Shown here piece after piece: positions 21,804 to 34,345 of a DNA stretch of 64,000 nucleotides. The notes below the pieces were generated by a model that made no database searches, was not told the origin of the DNA, and saw nothing but the letters and a program-made list of their open reading frames with translations. Source of the DNA: Petrosia ficiformis. Taxonomy: Eukaryota; Porifera; Demospongiae; Haplosclerida; Petrosiidae. The stretch lies in the NCBI GenBank assembly GCA_947044365.1, contig OX345641.1, positions 4,496,460 to 4,560,459 on the forward strand. The letters are read 5' to 3'. The position numbers and the translations under genes are program-made. The number at the start of each line of letters is the position of its first letter. The stretch's first letter is position 1.

Positions 21804-23436
21804 ATGGAAAGTGGAGAATTAGGTGAATAAAGTACCATATATAATAAATAGAATTATTTGTTTCTTAGCAGTTTTTGTTGGTGTAGTTACAGTATAACTC
21901 CATTAGCCCTTGGGCCATTTTATTTTGTTTACCTACAGCTATTGTGAACCTTGTACCATGCAGTATCTGTGGAAGAACATTCAATCCAGAGTCTGTGGTT
22001 AGTTGATTTAACATAATTATTATAATCACATAACAAAAAATAAGGCAAGCATAGATGTTTTCAACAAAGAGATTCTTATATATAACACTCTTAGGTTGTA
22101 TAGCAATCCCAGGGTTTATGGATTCATCATCCCTTATAGAGGTTAATCAGTTATAAATGAACGAGAATATGCTCCTGTGAACATATATACATGTATCAAT
22201 TGAGTGCCTGTTAGTTGGGATTGTTGGGTGCATTTGTTAATTTTAATTAATTAATCGTTTTCAATGATGTTTAGTTTACGCTAGCTGCAAAGCACAGGTA
22301 AAGAATATGGTACATTTTTTTGTGTCTGTATTAGCAAATTGTCTAGAAAGCCAAGATAGCTGGTAGCTCAAAACGACTACATGTACATGTATTATTGCAA
22401 ACATAAAATATACTTACAAGGAAGAAAAAATAATGTACAACTGTATGCTAGACTTTTTTCTGAAACCTTTCAGATATAAAGTTCTAGCAATTTACCACAA
22501 AAACTAAAAGTATACCTTCAATAAATAATATGTGAAATACCATTATATGATTTTACATCAATAGATTATAATTATGTGAAATTTAAGTACAATAATAAAT
22601 AGTTTGTATATTGATGACAGATGAGATGAATTACTCCAAAAAAATGAATGTGACAAAAGTATATTAGTATATATGACAGTGTGGGTCTTGTACAGGCAGT
22701 GTTCATCATTGTTCCTGTCTTTAAGTAGTCAGATAAAGGATATAGCTATATTATAAGTATGCTTTATGTATGCTTGCCATCTCTTCTAAATATACAGTGT
22801 ATATAACTAACATTATAACTAGTTAGTCATTAAGTCATTCCAACTTGCATATCTGTTTCATATTTCTTTTAAACCTTGCATTTCATGTGGGTGGCAAAAT
22901 AGAACTTCAGCATGCCGGAAATGTTTAGACCAGAACTATGCACAATGCTTATATAATACAAAGCGTACATTGTATTGTAACTTTAACCTAACTAATGAAT
23001 CTGTACTTATTAATTATTTACATACCATGTATTTACTACACACTTCTATATTTGGATGTATAATACATGTATACATGTGCATGTACAAAACTCATATACA
23101 TGTACTTAACTAATACATAATACTACATCTACACGAAAATTCATGTGCCTAGCATGCTAGCAATAGGCGTAAAAACAAACAAGCACAACAAACAAGCAGC
23201 CACAATGGCTTAGCAAATTCATAAAACACAGCCACAAAGGGCTTAGAAAATATTAAAGCACCCACCCTGGCTTAGAAAAATAACAGTCAGCCACCATGGC
23301 TCAGAAAATAAGCAGCCACAATAGCTTAGAAAATGCGAAATAAAAAAGGAACACTGAATGCCCAGTCTTGAGAACCGGGAATGGTGGGTTAAAGATCTTT
23401 GATAGCTAGCCAACTCTCCCCACTCATCCAGTGTCC

Positions 23437-23471
<35 letters not shown>

Positions 23472-26400
23472 GTGTATTTATATAACAAGTACATAACTAT
23501 AATGCATAATGTAACTCACAAACAAAGAAAAGAAGCACAGAGCTGCTATAAACTTTAAGTTAGTCACATATATAAGTATGAATAGAGTCCAGTACATGTT
23601 GTATTATTATGAAGCACTTCATTTACAGGCTCGTCATGAAAATGTCTGTGCTAAGAGTTTAAAAAAACGGAAACCACTTGATATGAGTAAACAACGAGCA
23701 AGAGGTACTGATTTAGAAAGCTACAAAGTAACTCAGTCTACTGTCACTAAAAAATCTGAGGCAAATCCTATTTCAACTGAAAAGACATCATCATGGCGAA
23801 GGAAACATGAAGATTTCATTCAATCTATCAGAGCAGCTAAAGATGTGAATCACTTGTTGAAAAGTGGTAAGTGATATATATCTGTTATCAGTGTCCTGCT
23901 GGTACTGAATACCTATCAGTGTCTTTACATTATGTTATCAAATTTTCAAAAAGGAAACTTTTCATGCCAGATAATTTACACATGATACATGTAGCTCAAA
24001 CACTTACATTTAATATAAATTAAGTTGTAGCATGTACACATTGTACAGTACATGTAATCATACTTTAAACCCAGTTTAAATTTGAGTACAATGCAATATA
24101 CAGTACATAACATGTATGTGTGTTGTTGTAGCTCTAATGTAAAATATGATATATTTTATCTTGCTGTTTAATATACATACAATGTACATGTATATATATA
24201 TAGGTGGACCCCTTCCTCCTCCTCCTCCATCCAAACCAAATCCAGACTATGTCCAATGTCCCTATTGTCAACGTAGGTTTGAGTCCTTTACTGCTGAAAG
24301 ACACATTCCATTCTGTAAGGAAAAAGCCAGTAGACTAATTCACAAGCCTTCATCTGGCAATAAGGCATTAGAAAGTTTGAACAAAAGAGTACATGTAAGT
24401 ATTTAATTATTATTTCAACTGTTGTTATGATCAGTATGGTGATATTACTGATATACTAATATACATGTAACTATATGGATACAGTAATATTTACATTATT
24501 TAATTTCCTGTATCATGGTAGTGCTAACTCTAATCTACATATACATGTACATCATACATGTACATCATACATATATATGCAGTGCTCGAAATAATTTTTG
24601 AAAGTGTCCAGCAGAAACATCTGGATAAAACAATATTTGACCTGCAAATCATGATTTTTGTTACTGTACCCCTTTATGGCTTATGATATGTAGAAGTAAC
24701 CCAACTAGACCATGACTGTTCTTGTCCAATAATTATTCTTAATGTGAGGTTACTGTTAGATTACTGTTAGATTTTTGTTTTATTCACCAGATGTCCAGTC
24801 AAAAGAAACTTTGTCTGGACAAATAGGGATATTGTCCATAAAATGGCCAATTGCTGGATGTTATTTTGAGCATTGTACATGTATGTATAACTTTGTATTT
24901 AACTACATGAACATGTACATGTATTTCTACACAGTACAAACCACCACCATTGAAAAAGAAATCAGCTCCTAGTACCAGGAATTCAGACACTTCTCCTCAT
25001 AATCCACCAGGTGCCTCTGTTATGTTACAAAAATCAAACTTTCAAAACACTTATACTATCAATGAGACTTCAAGAACCACTTCTAATCAAGATGGCCGAC
25101 CTCCTAGACCTACAGTTGGCAGGAGTAACACAACTGTAAAGAAGGGTACTCCAACTAGTAGAAAGTATTTAAATGTATCAGGTTCTCCGGGAGAAAGTAA
25201 AAGTGTTAAAACTGACAATACTCGAGATACTTCAAAGAAAACGACTTCTTTTAGTCGTGTTAAAAGAACCGATGTTAGCTCAAATATGTATCCTTCAATT
25301 GACAATGAATACATTGATACATCAAGAGGCATGGAACGTTCAAATCATGGGTACAATGGAGTTGGCACACCAGTAGTTAAGCAGTCTCATGTTGTACCTG
25401 TGATATCAAAATCATTTCCTAAAAATAATTCATTAGTTGATAATACTGAGAGAAAGACAACATCCAGGAAATCTACCTCACAACGACTCTTTGCAGCTCT
25501 TGAATATTCTGATCATTCTTCTGATGAAGGTAGTGGTCACTTTGATAATATTTACCCTGGAATGAGGGGAAGTCACATGAGTTATGTGATGAGTGAGAAG
25601 ACAAATGATTATCACCATGGCAACGGATACTCTGACAAAGGGTATATTATTTTTATGTAGTTTGAAGAAATTTGCATGTTAATGTATGAAATATTATAAG
25701 TTTCAAATACATATATGGGCATGTCTGTAAAGTCCAGAGCTTATTCGTTTTTGCAATTACAGTAACAATGGATTTGATGATAATTGCTTAACAAGTAATA
25801 CCTATATATATAATTCTTATACCATAGTAACCATAAGTAAGATAAGAATTGTAGTATATAGACAAAGTACACGTGATGATTGTAAACTGTTTGATATCAC
25901 TGTTAAACATAAATACTTTAACCCACTGACACTCAGCTCTTGCATTATTTTGTGTATAAGTATTATAATAATAATGATTATAAAATGTTCATAACATTGT
26001 GTATAATTAGTGTGTGTACATGTATGTCACTCACCTTTTAATGCATTATATTAAGTTACATATAATTATGTACATGTACATCATTATGGTAGTCTCATTC
26101 AATTTATATCAAAGAAGCACAGTGACACACATGTACATGTACATGAAGGATTAAGTATCTTCTACTGCCAGTTTGTAAAAGTTATAAATGAACCATTGAT
26201 ATAGTTACATGTACATGTATAAACAGATCGGAAACATTATTAGTCGTTACATGTACATGTAGTTCAGATTTTTTTAATAAGTTTTGAAGCATGGCCCAAA
26301 TTGGCTCAAAAATGGTTATTGTGTGCGCCATTGGGAATACATCTTGAGCCAATTAAGAAAGAGTTAATGCTGTTAGTGAGAATATAATCATAATTAACTG

Positions 26401-27095
26401 CGCCACTGGGCCAAAGAGATAACTGTGCGGTGCCAAATAATATCCTCTTTGGGCCAATCGTGCACCATAATATGAGCTTATCAAAAACACTGATGTCGTT
26501 GTTCCCTACCTCTACTGTAGTTATCATGTATACATATTTATACTTATCTATTATAGATATACTTATACTGATGAATCTCCTCTGTTAACCCATCGTAAGG
26601 GTCAGCCCACTGTTGGTGGTATGGTAACAGGATATACTGATCTACCAATAGCTCATAAGCTATACAGTGATAAATCAGGTACATTTACTACAGTGCAATC
26701 TAACTCACTTTCTCAGATGCAATGTATGTATACGGTGTGGTTACCATAGTGATTGAACCCATAGTAGCATAATATTATGTATATACACACATTTAAATTA
26801 CATGTATGAATTTATAATAACCTCTGTATCAACATGTTAATTAAATACGCCCAAAAAGGCCATTATTGGAAATGTTCTGTTCTAGTCATGTATAACATAA
26901 ACATGTATAATTATAATTATAATTACTATAGGTCGTGTGAGTAGTGGTGAATCTAGTACTAGTAGTAGTGGTAAAACTAGTGTACCACTTAATGAGTTTG
27001 GAATGCCAATGTCAAAGTTTTGCTATGAATGTGGCACCAAGTTTCCTGTACCTCAAGCAAAGTACTGTTGTGAATGTGGTACTAAGAGAATTTAG
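21804..27095 (+). CDS. ZC2HC1A-like: ZC2HC1A-type zinc finger C2HC domain protein, 499 aa
   Basis: Exons: 21804-21822, 21939-21997, 23629-23866, 24204-24394, 24935-25641, 26557-26678, 26932-27095. All are GT..AG and close to exactly 1500 nt. C2HC finger 1 is C14-x2-C17...H29-x3-C33, split by an intron. Then come the family blocks RARGTD and [16 protein letters not shown], a PPPPPS stretch, and finger 2, C124-PY-C127...H139-x3-C143 (QCPYCQRRF). The seven-residue YKPPPLKKK hinge opens the large fifth exon, which is low-complexity and rich in S, T and N. The C-terminus is a paired CxxC ribbon (FCYECGTKF...[10 protein letters not shown]). This domain order matches animal ZC2HC1A. The biochemical role is not known; zinc binding is inferred from the ligands. 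AATAAA at 27113-27118 marks the 3' end, only about 100 bp before the next gene. Confidence 0.9.
23195..23340. repeat. short irregular tandem repeat, GCCACAATGGCTTAG core
   Basis: About five spaced copies of a word close to AGCCACAATGGCTTAGAAAA occur 35-45 bp apart in intron 2 of the ZC2HC1 gene. The core is itself a small palindrome (AGCCA...TGGCT). Confidence 0.7.
23438..23471. repeat. (ATA)n microsatellite
   Basis: About eleven perfect AAT units in an intron of the ZC2HC1-like gene. Confidence 0.9.
26280..26480. repeat. intronic inverted-repeat cluster
   Basis: AATTGGCTCAAAA (about 26297) pairs with CTTGAGCCAATT (about 26345), and GGGCCAAAGAG (about 26407) pairs with CTCTTTGGGCC (about 26446). 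The GC-richer block sits in a ZC2HC1 intron and looks like a small decayed foldback element. Confidence 0.5.
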
Positions 27096-27219
27096 TTGCT
27101 ATATTGAATATTAATAAATTTTGTTACATAATAATTATGTACTATAATTTTATAATTATACAAATATTAAATAAATTAACATTTTAATTAATATATTTGA
27201 GGGTGGAGTTAGTGAAGCA

Positions 27220-30200
27220 ATGCCAAAAACCAGAAAGAGAAAGTCTTACAGCAAAAGACGAACTGCATCTCTTCAATTGAATATAGAGACATCCACAGAT
27301 AAGAAAGAAGTGACTAGTGATATCAGTGATACTGAACCTATTTGTTGTACAAGTACAAATGGTAAGAAGAACTCAGCTTGTGTTTCACTGAATTTCATGT
27401 TTTGACAAACTACATTCCACTCTTGTGAATTATGGTACTACTACTTAGAATGTATGCATTCCTTGCCAGATGAATAGCCACTACAATTAATAAAAATAGC
27501 TAGAAATTGTATACTAGCTGAAGTTCATAGTAGTGATGGATATGATACTAAAGTATTTGATTACTGAATTCCTGGTATCAACTATTATATACTCCAAAAT
27601 TGATACTACCATGGCATACCTGTAGCATATTAGTAGATGCCACCCTTTTTTCATCAATGATTACATCAAAAATAAGTCATAATAATAATAGTATGGTATC
27701 TTTGCGTAGTGAACACTATAATTATAAGCATTTTGTTATCAGCATGATCTTAATCCTTTTGTATATTGACTGATGAAATTATTGGATGTGAAAGTTGTAT
27801 ATAACCATGGTGACCGGATAACAAATCAGTGAATATAATATTAAATAATTTTGCTCAAATTTTTATTTTTAATTGCTCTTGTTAATTTTTTGCAGGATGC
27901 TAACTAATTAGGTATGCGGCTAAGTGGTCGGGTGCTCACTTTTTTGCACACCAGTGAGCAATAACATTAATTAATGGAAACTGCTCAATGTTGTATGACT
28001 AGGAGTACTTGGCCCAGCTCTGCCTTCAAAAAGTAGCATACATGTATGTATATAATACAATTTACATGTACCTCAGACTCAGTGGTTTGTAACTAAGCTC
28101 ATTATAAATTCATGAAAAATGGCATGGAAACATGTAGCTAAACCTTCTTTTGCATTCATAGGTCAGTTACCAAAGTCAACCTCCCTTTTTTAAAATCTAA
28201 TCCACTTATATAGTGTTGTTACCATGGTGATAGAACATCTTTAAAACTGTGAATTTATAATAAATCAGTTCAACTTAATATGATTCTGCTTTAATTAACT
28301 TGTCATGTGATCTTGCTGCCAAAAAGGTATACTATACATATTATATATAGGACATCTTCCCTTCCTAATGAAAGTTATTACACATTTAATTTTATTTACC
28401 TGCAGAGCCTGATTGTGTTGGAATACTAGATGATAATGATATGTCTCGAGCTAGGGTACTTGTGAATGATTTGAAATCTCTTTGTACTATCACTTTGAGT
28501 TCGGGTGATATGAAAGTGTTCAAAGCTAATGCAGATTGGATGAAAAAGTATATGAGAAACCAATTTGAGTTTTATGGATTTAAGTCTCCTCTTCTACGTA
28601 ATCTACGGACTCAATGGTTGAAACAGTACGGAGAAGAGTTCAAACAACAAGGTATTTTAAAACTTCAAATTGTATTATAAATTATAATTATGAATTTTGT
28701 ATAAACCTTCAATACAAAGTGGATCACAAATGATAAACAATTAAACACAAACATACACAGGTAAACAAAGGAATAAAAGACTACTGTAACAATAGCCACC
28801 GAATAAAAAAATTTTAGCAGGGATTAGCTCTCCCTAAAGTTATTATAATTATGAGCTGTTTTTACCTTTTTTTTATTTTAGCACGTTATTATAAAATTGA
28901 AGGGCACAAAACAGTAACTGTGAATCAGATACTTTAAATAGTTATAATGTATAGGATGAAATTTCATTATGTATTAGAGCTGGGTGACAATATTTAATCG
29001 ATAAAGTGAATACTACTATGATAGTGAAACTAAAATTTAGATACAGACTCAGAGTATTTTCCATTTGGCGCAGAGAAACCAAGTATGACCATACACCACT
29101 CTTAGAGCTCCGACAGAAAAACTTTCAGCTCGTTGTCAATATCCATCCCATCAGAAATATTCTTCACCATGTTTTTCATGTGGTTGTGGGTATGTTTAGG
29201 CAAGACGATGTCAAATGCACATGTTTGTAACCACATGTCCACTGTTGTAAAATAATTTTTAGCTATCACTGTAACAGTAGTGATGGTAACACTGATGATA
29301 ACAAAAGTCACACTATCGCTGCTATCACCTAGCCCTATTATCTATACATAATAATAACAATTTCACAGATATTTTGAGAGCAACACTGCAATTGCTGTGG
29401 GAAGAACCGAAAAGAGAAATGCAAACAGTCGGTTGTGACTTAGCTTATGAGTACAAAGATATATTGTTAGGTGACAGAGAAATAGACTTCAAAACAGGAG
29501 TGTTGAGTATACAAAGTATGATAACAACAAAGAGTTGGTGGGATACAGTAGACAGGTTATCCTATCCTGGTAAGTAAATAATCACTATAACAAATTTTGT
29601 TTACAGTGTTTTAATATGGCATGAAGGTAGGGCCAATAAAGGTCGAGTTTACATAATGAACAAGTGCATTATCTAATCAAGACCTGCCTGCGTGACAACT
29701 CTTAATCAGTGCTGCCATGATATTATTATATAATTATTATGAAATAGTAAGCAACGATAAAATATAATAAAACATTTTTTGTATATCAATATAGTATGGA
29801 TGTAAAAGCAATGGTGTTGTCTTTGAAATAGTCAAATCTATATTGTTTTTCTTACGTGTACCTGGAAAGAAGACATCCATGTTGATTTTCTACAATGTTT
29901 AAAAGCTATAGCAACTTTAAGTTACAATAGCTCGCAGTCAAAACTTAATTATTAATTATTATTATCAATGAATAGTCTCTCTTATAATAATAATGTCGTG
30001 ATATGCGATATATTGTGATATAAATGGCCATGACATACATTTTCATGGTAGCACTCTTAATGCATCATAAAGAATGTAAAAGATTTCGTGTCTATCATTT
30101 TATATTTCTAGTCTGTTTGGTCACTTATAAACAGGTAGTTATGGATTGCATTCCTAAGTGTTGCATTATGCTGTTTAAAATGCAATCAGGTGACTACTAT

Positions 30201-30580
30201 ATGTGATTGGCTCAATGTCATCTGATATAGTTATACTAAAATGATAATTTATACTCTCAGTTATAGGCTATTTTGTTCAACAAAGACCACAATGGGGAGA
30301 CCCATTAATGGAGGAATGGATTAAGCATGGGAACATGTGGTTGAGACGAGTGGCCATTTTACACCAACTATTTTACAAAGACAAAACGAATCAGGAAAGA
30401 CTTTTTCAGTTCTGCATCTCTTGTGCATCTGAGGAAGAGTTCTTCATTAGAAAGGCTATTGGTTGGGCATTGAGACAATATGGCCGCACTAATCCTAAAG
30501 ATGTTAAGAGCTTTGTTGAGAAAAATAAAGAAAGTTTATCAAACCTATCAATCAGAGAAGCTCTTAAACACATACACTAA
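27220..30580 (+). CDS. AlkD-type DNA alkylation repair protein, 302 aa
   Basis: Exons: 27220-27361, 28406-28651, 29369-29569, 30261-30580. The frame closes to 909 nt with GT..AG introns. AlkD-family proteins are all-alpha HEAT-like solenoids; bacterial members excise alkylated bases such as 3- and 7-methylpurines. Residues 1-50 are basic (MPKTRKRKSYSKRRT), fitting a nuclear signal. The family fold starts near residue 60. Signatures: KKYMRNQFEFYGFKSPLLR, LWEEPKREMQTVGCDL, TTKSWWDTVDRL (about 183-194, carrying the Trp and Asp that line the DNA-facing groove in AlkD), WLRRVAILHQL (about 223-233, with the conserved Arg) and FIRKAIGWALRQYGR. All of the key region is present, so activity is plausible. 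It starts only 124 bp after the ZC2HC1 stop on the same strand. AATAAA is at 30772-30777. Confidence 0.9.
28680..29335. other. intron of the AlkD-like gene; weak TIR-like ends, no gene
   Basis: AGAGCTGGGTGACAATATT near 28977 and TATCACCTAGCCCTATT near 29324 look like degenerate inverted ends of a small element. Two ORFs here (29006-29230 plus, 29102-29311 minus) show no motif and I do not call them. Confidence 0.35.
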
Positions 30581-31263
30581 AAATATAATAACATCCAGGA
30601 AACATGGATTTTCAATTTCACTCTCTTATTATAGTTTTCATTCATGATACTGGTATTATAGTGGTTTACAATTGAAGTAATATGAAACTGGTTCCACATT
30701 ACAGTTTTAATTTAACATGTTAATGCAATGATTTATACTTTTACATCCTTTCTGTTTCCAGAGCTTGTTTTAATAAAGCTCAACAAAACTAGTAAGAAAC
30801 ATAATAAAAGTAAACATTTTTATAATGTATCCTCTTTAGTTTCCTGCTGTAGCATACAGAGCCTTGCCAACTACCTTATTTATCACTAAGAATGAGTCCC
30901 ATTTTATATTACAGAAAACTAGTTGGGAAAGGTTTATAATTATTGCGGAACGTGTTTGCCAGCTTATGTATGTACATAAAAAGACATGCACAGACACTTG
31001 TCATTAGTATACTATCTGTACAATAACTATTTTTGGTACACATGTATAACTTTACACTTTACAATCATTTAATGTTTTGTATACAGTAATTGTGAACCTA
31101 TTGATTCCAAACTTTCACTTTATTCTCAATTTATCAATTTCTATTTTGTCAATTAATTCCCATTTGCATGGCAAAAGGAATTAATATTTTGTTGAAATGG
31201 GGTATAGTTTGTCGTGGATATATAACTAAAATTATGTTACAGAATTATTAATTTCCACTGCTT
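30581..31263. other. intergenic, nothing seen beyond a polyadenylation signal
   Basis: AT-rich spacer between the AlkD-like gene and the transporter. AATAAA at 30772-30777 is the likely end of the AlkD-like transcript. No obvious TATA box precedes the transporter. Confidence 0.6.
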
Positions 31264-32970
31264 GTGCTAAAAATCTCTCAATCCCTGGATACTATGGCAG
31301 AACACACTCCTTTGCTTCATCCACAGCAACAAAAAGGCAGAAAAATCAAGTATAACATACAACTAATACGATCTAAAGCAGCTGCTTTAGTTCTTGTGCT
31401 GGATTTTGGTATTCAAATGTTTAGGAATTTCTCCAAATTTCTGATGGCAGCACTTGTACCATATATTATTCACAATATGAACAATCCTACATTTCTAATG
31501 GTCTCTGTGAGTTCTATGCAATTTACTTATTTGTTGTATCCTATTGGAGGTCTAATAGCTGACAGTTTGATAGGACGATATCGCATGATTGTTGTCAGTA
31601 TGTACACTTGTTTTATAACTTGGGTTGGTATTGCTTTGGGTTTTGCAGTGTTTTGGTTTTATGCAAAAGATTACAACTCTACATTGGCTATTTCGTTGCT
31701 GATATTAATTTGCATTACACAGATAGGTGTTGCGGGATTTCAGTCTAATATAATTCCATTCAATATCGACCAATTAATGGGAGCTTCAGGAGATCAATTA
31801 AGTGCAATTGTCAACTGGCACATGTTTGTCTTTTTTGCTTTACCTTTGATCGCAGTTGTAGTTATTCATCCATACTTTCGTTCTGTACTTGTGATTGTAT
31901 GCCTTTTTGCAACAGGTATTGCAATCACAATAGTTATACTCAGCCACTCTCTTTTCAAACACTGGTTAGACCCTACACCTCATATAGCTAACCCTATCAA
32001 GCTGATTTTTAGAGTGTTGAACTATGCCAGAAAGAACAAGTATCCCAGAAATCGTAGTGCCCTCACATACTGGGAGAATACCTATCCTTCACGATTAGAT
32101 CTTGGTAAAAAGAGATATGGTGGTCCTTTCTCAGAGGAGGAAGTGGAAGATGTTAAAACTGTGTTGAGATTGTTACCAGTATTTGTAATTGCAGTTCTTG
32201 GATTTCCATTTGCTTGGGATGGAAATAACATTATCCACTTTTTATCATCTTCTTGTAAAGGTTTGCCAGAGAGACTCTTTTATTATTACGTGCAAGAAGG
32301 TGGTTTTCCATATACTATTTGCATCCTATCAATCTTGCTTTATCAATTCTTAATTTATCCTTGTTTTTATAAATACATTCCCAGTATGCTCAAGAGAATT
32401 GGTTTGGGTCTTGTCTTTGCACTACTCACTTCTCTTGGTTACATTTCTATTTTGTTGACTGGGTATTTGGAAACTATTTCTGCAAAAAATGAAACGTCTT
32501 CTATCTTCAGTATACCTCTACAATACCAATGGCTACTTTTACCACAGGTATTTTGTGGATTTGCACTTTTTTTAGTTCCCATTACCTCTCTTGAGTTCAC
32601 AGTAGCTCAATCTCCCGGACAAATGAGAGGATTAATGGTGGGAGTTTGGTATGCAGCATTTGGACTTGGAAAATTGATAGATCGTAATTTTTCTTTGATT
32701 TTATATCCTTTCGGGTTTTCTTTCACTTATTTCTTCTACAGCCAAATTGCTAATACTTTATTCATTCTCATTGCTCTAATACTGTTCCTTATTATAGCTA
32801 AGCATTACAAGTTCCGTATTAGGGATAACATTGTGCCTGTTCATCAGATAGCTGAAGAACATTATGAGAGGTATTATGATCAGTCAGAAGAATACAGAAG
32901 AGAATATGGACTTTCCCGTTCTGATGTATCAATTGATAGTCTAACAGAAACATATTCAGACATGCAGTGA
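31264..32970 (+). CDS. SLC15/POT-type major-facilitator transporter, intronless, 568 aa
   Basis: A single-exon membrane protein with about 11-12 hydrophobic segments. It belongs to the proton-coupled oligopeptide transporter family (SLC15, PTR2), closest in style to SLC15A4/PHT proteins of endolysosomes. Signs: MGASGDQLSAIVNWH in the place of the family GGDQF-motif; the loop GKKRYGGPFSEEEVEDVKTV before LRLLPVF; and SLEFTVAQSPGQMRGLMVGVWYA, the PTR2 pattern. The N-terminus, from a second ATG at 31294, reads MAEHTPLL. EHTPLL is an acidic dileucine sorting signal of the type SLC15A4 uses to reach lysosomes. That makes 31294 an attractive alternative start. The E-x-x-E-R proton-coupling motif expected in helix 1 is missing (DFGIQMFRNFSKF there). 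The C-terminal tail is tyrosine- and acid-rich. Substrate is unknown; histidine or peptides are the family guess. Confidence 0.8.
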   Translation: MLKISQSLDTMAEHTPLLHPQQQKGRKIKYNIQLIRSKAAALVLVLDFGIQMFRNFSKFLMAALVPYIIHNMNNPTFLMVSVSSMQFTYLLYPIGGLIADSLIGRYRMIVVSMYTCFITWVGIALGFAVFWFYAKDYNSTLAISLLILICITQIGVAGFQSNIIPFNIDQLMGASGDQLSAIVNWHMFVFFALPLIAVVVIHPYFRSVLVIVCLFATGIAITIVILSHSLFKHWLDPTPHIANPIKLIFRVLNYARKNKYPRNRSALTYWENTYPSRLDLGKKRYGGPFSEEEVEDVKTVLRLLPVFVIAVLGFPFAWDGNNIIHFLSSSCKGLPERLFYYYVQEGGFPYTICILSILLYQFLIYPCFYKYIPSMLKRIGLGLVFALLTSLGYISILLTGYLETISAKNETSSIFSIPLQYQWLLLPQVFCGFALFLVPITSLEFTVAQSPGQMRGLMVGVWYAAFGLGKLIDRNFSLILYPFGFSFTYFFYSQIANTLFILIALILFLIIAKHYKFRIRDNIVPVHQIAEEHYERYYDQSEEYRREYGLSRSDVSIDSLTETYSDMQ

Positions 32971-34129
32971 TTGATTATTAATATTCTCAGTTTCTTATCA
33001 TGTATCCGTATTGTTTGTGTGTATCTACAATATTTATAAATAACATGTAATATATATATGCAGCTGTAATCTAATTAAAATTATAACGAGCACAGTGCAT
33101 GTGTATCAGTACTATTGATTTTATGCAAACACTTGAGTCCCTTCTTACTGCACACATTTATACAATATCAGCACTGTTAATATAATTTATGTTATCCAAC
33201 ATTTAACAATTAAGTATATTTTCCCAAAAACCCAGTGATTCCATATAATTGTATATTACAGTGACAGGAATCTTTCCATTGCTGTACCATATTCTTTTGA
33301 ATATTCGAGATTCCATGATTATTGAGCATAGTCAGTATTCTTGATGATTTGATTTTGCAGTTCCTCCCCATCATAGAAAAAAATTCTTTGAAACTAAAAA
33401 AACCTATTCAACTAACAACTCGACAAGAAATGGAATGTCATACATGATGTTAATTTTAAACAGTGGTTTTTACTCAGTAGATCAATGAAATTGTCAGATC
33501 TCAAGACCTGATGTTGCCAGGTCAACATTCAGGATCTGTGAATGATTTAATACCAATATCACAGTTTTCATCAACCCAAAGTCGCCTCCTTGCAGAGAGG
33601 AAGGAAATTCTCCCTGGTTCTACCCAGAGGATTAGATACTGTTCAGCAGCCGAAGGAAATTTACATGAATTAACAGCAATCTTAACTCTGCATGTGAAAT
33701 ACGAATTTGGATAGTGATAGTAACCTAGCTCTCTGGCTCGGTTACTGTAAATCAGATACAGCCCGCCTAGGGGTGTTATAACATAGATATGAAGCACTGC
33801 TTTATTTAGCTACAGAATTGTTTCAGTTGACAATTGGAAGAACAAATCACTGTGCTAAATGGAGTATAAGTTATTACTATTTCTGTTAACTTCTAGTTAG
33901 ATGAACTAAACCTGATCCATACTGATATTAAAACAGCCATTGTTGATACCAATGTAATTGTCACTTTAATGAGTCTGCAATCATTGAAGATGAGTTAACT
34001 GTATACTTGTAAATCAGATAGAGCTCAACTAGAAGTGTTATCAACTGATTCGATTGGGTGTATTTGGTTCTAGCTTCATCATCTAGTTGTTTAAAAGTTG
34101 TGCAAACATATTAAGAAACCAAACCTTCA
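32971..34129. other. intergenic, no gene called
   Basis: A plus-strand ORF (33511-33714) and its minus shadow have no recognisable motif. A short word near GTAAATCAGATA-AGC occurs twice (about 33748 and 34011), suggesting a diverged duplication. Nothing else is supported. Confidence 0.4.
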
Positions 34130-34345
34130 TTCTTTACAAAATAACATCCACTTGCTTGTGCAGAAACATTTAAATGATCAACTTTCACAAATATTGCCAG
34201 TCCTCCTCCTTATATTGCCAGGACTCCACTCTTCATCAACAGTGCGGAAAATTATATTAGGATAAGCTGAATTATCCCTTCCAGTGACACTAACGATTGG
34301 ATTACTATATACTCGGTGAACTTCCCAGTAGTAGCGAGTGGGAAC
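34130..34345 (-). pseudogene. decayed piece of the beta-helix receptor exon 2
   Basis: This 215-bp stretch aligns to 47138-47345, part of exon 2 of the receptor at 35346-50827, sharing CTTTACAAAATAACATCCAC and CCAGTGACACTAAC. It differs by several indels that break the frame, so it is a dead fragment of a downstream paralogue. It lies on the same strand and side expected for a tandem copy. Confidence 0.7.
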
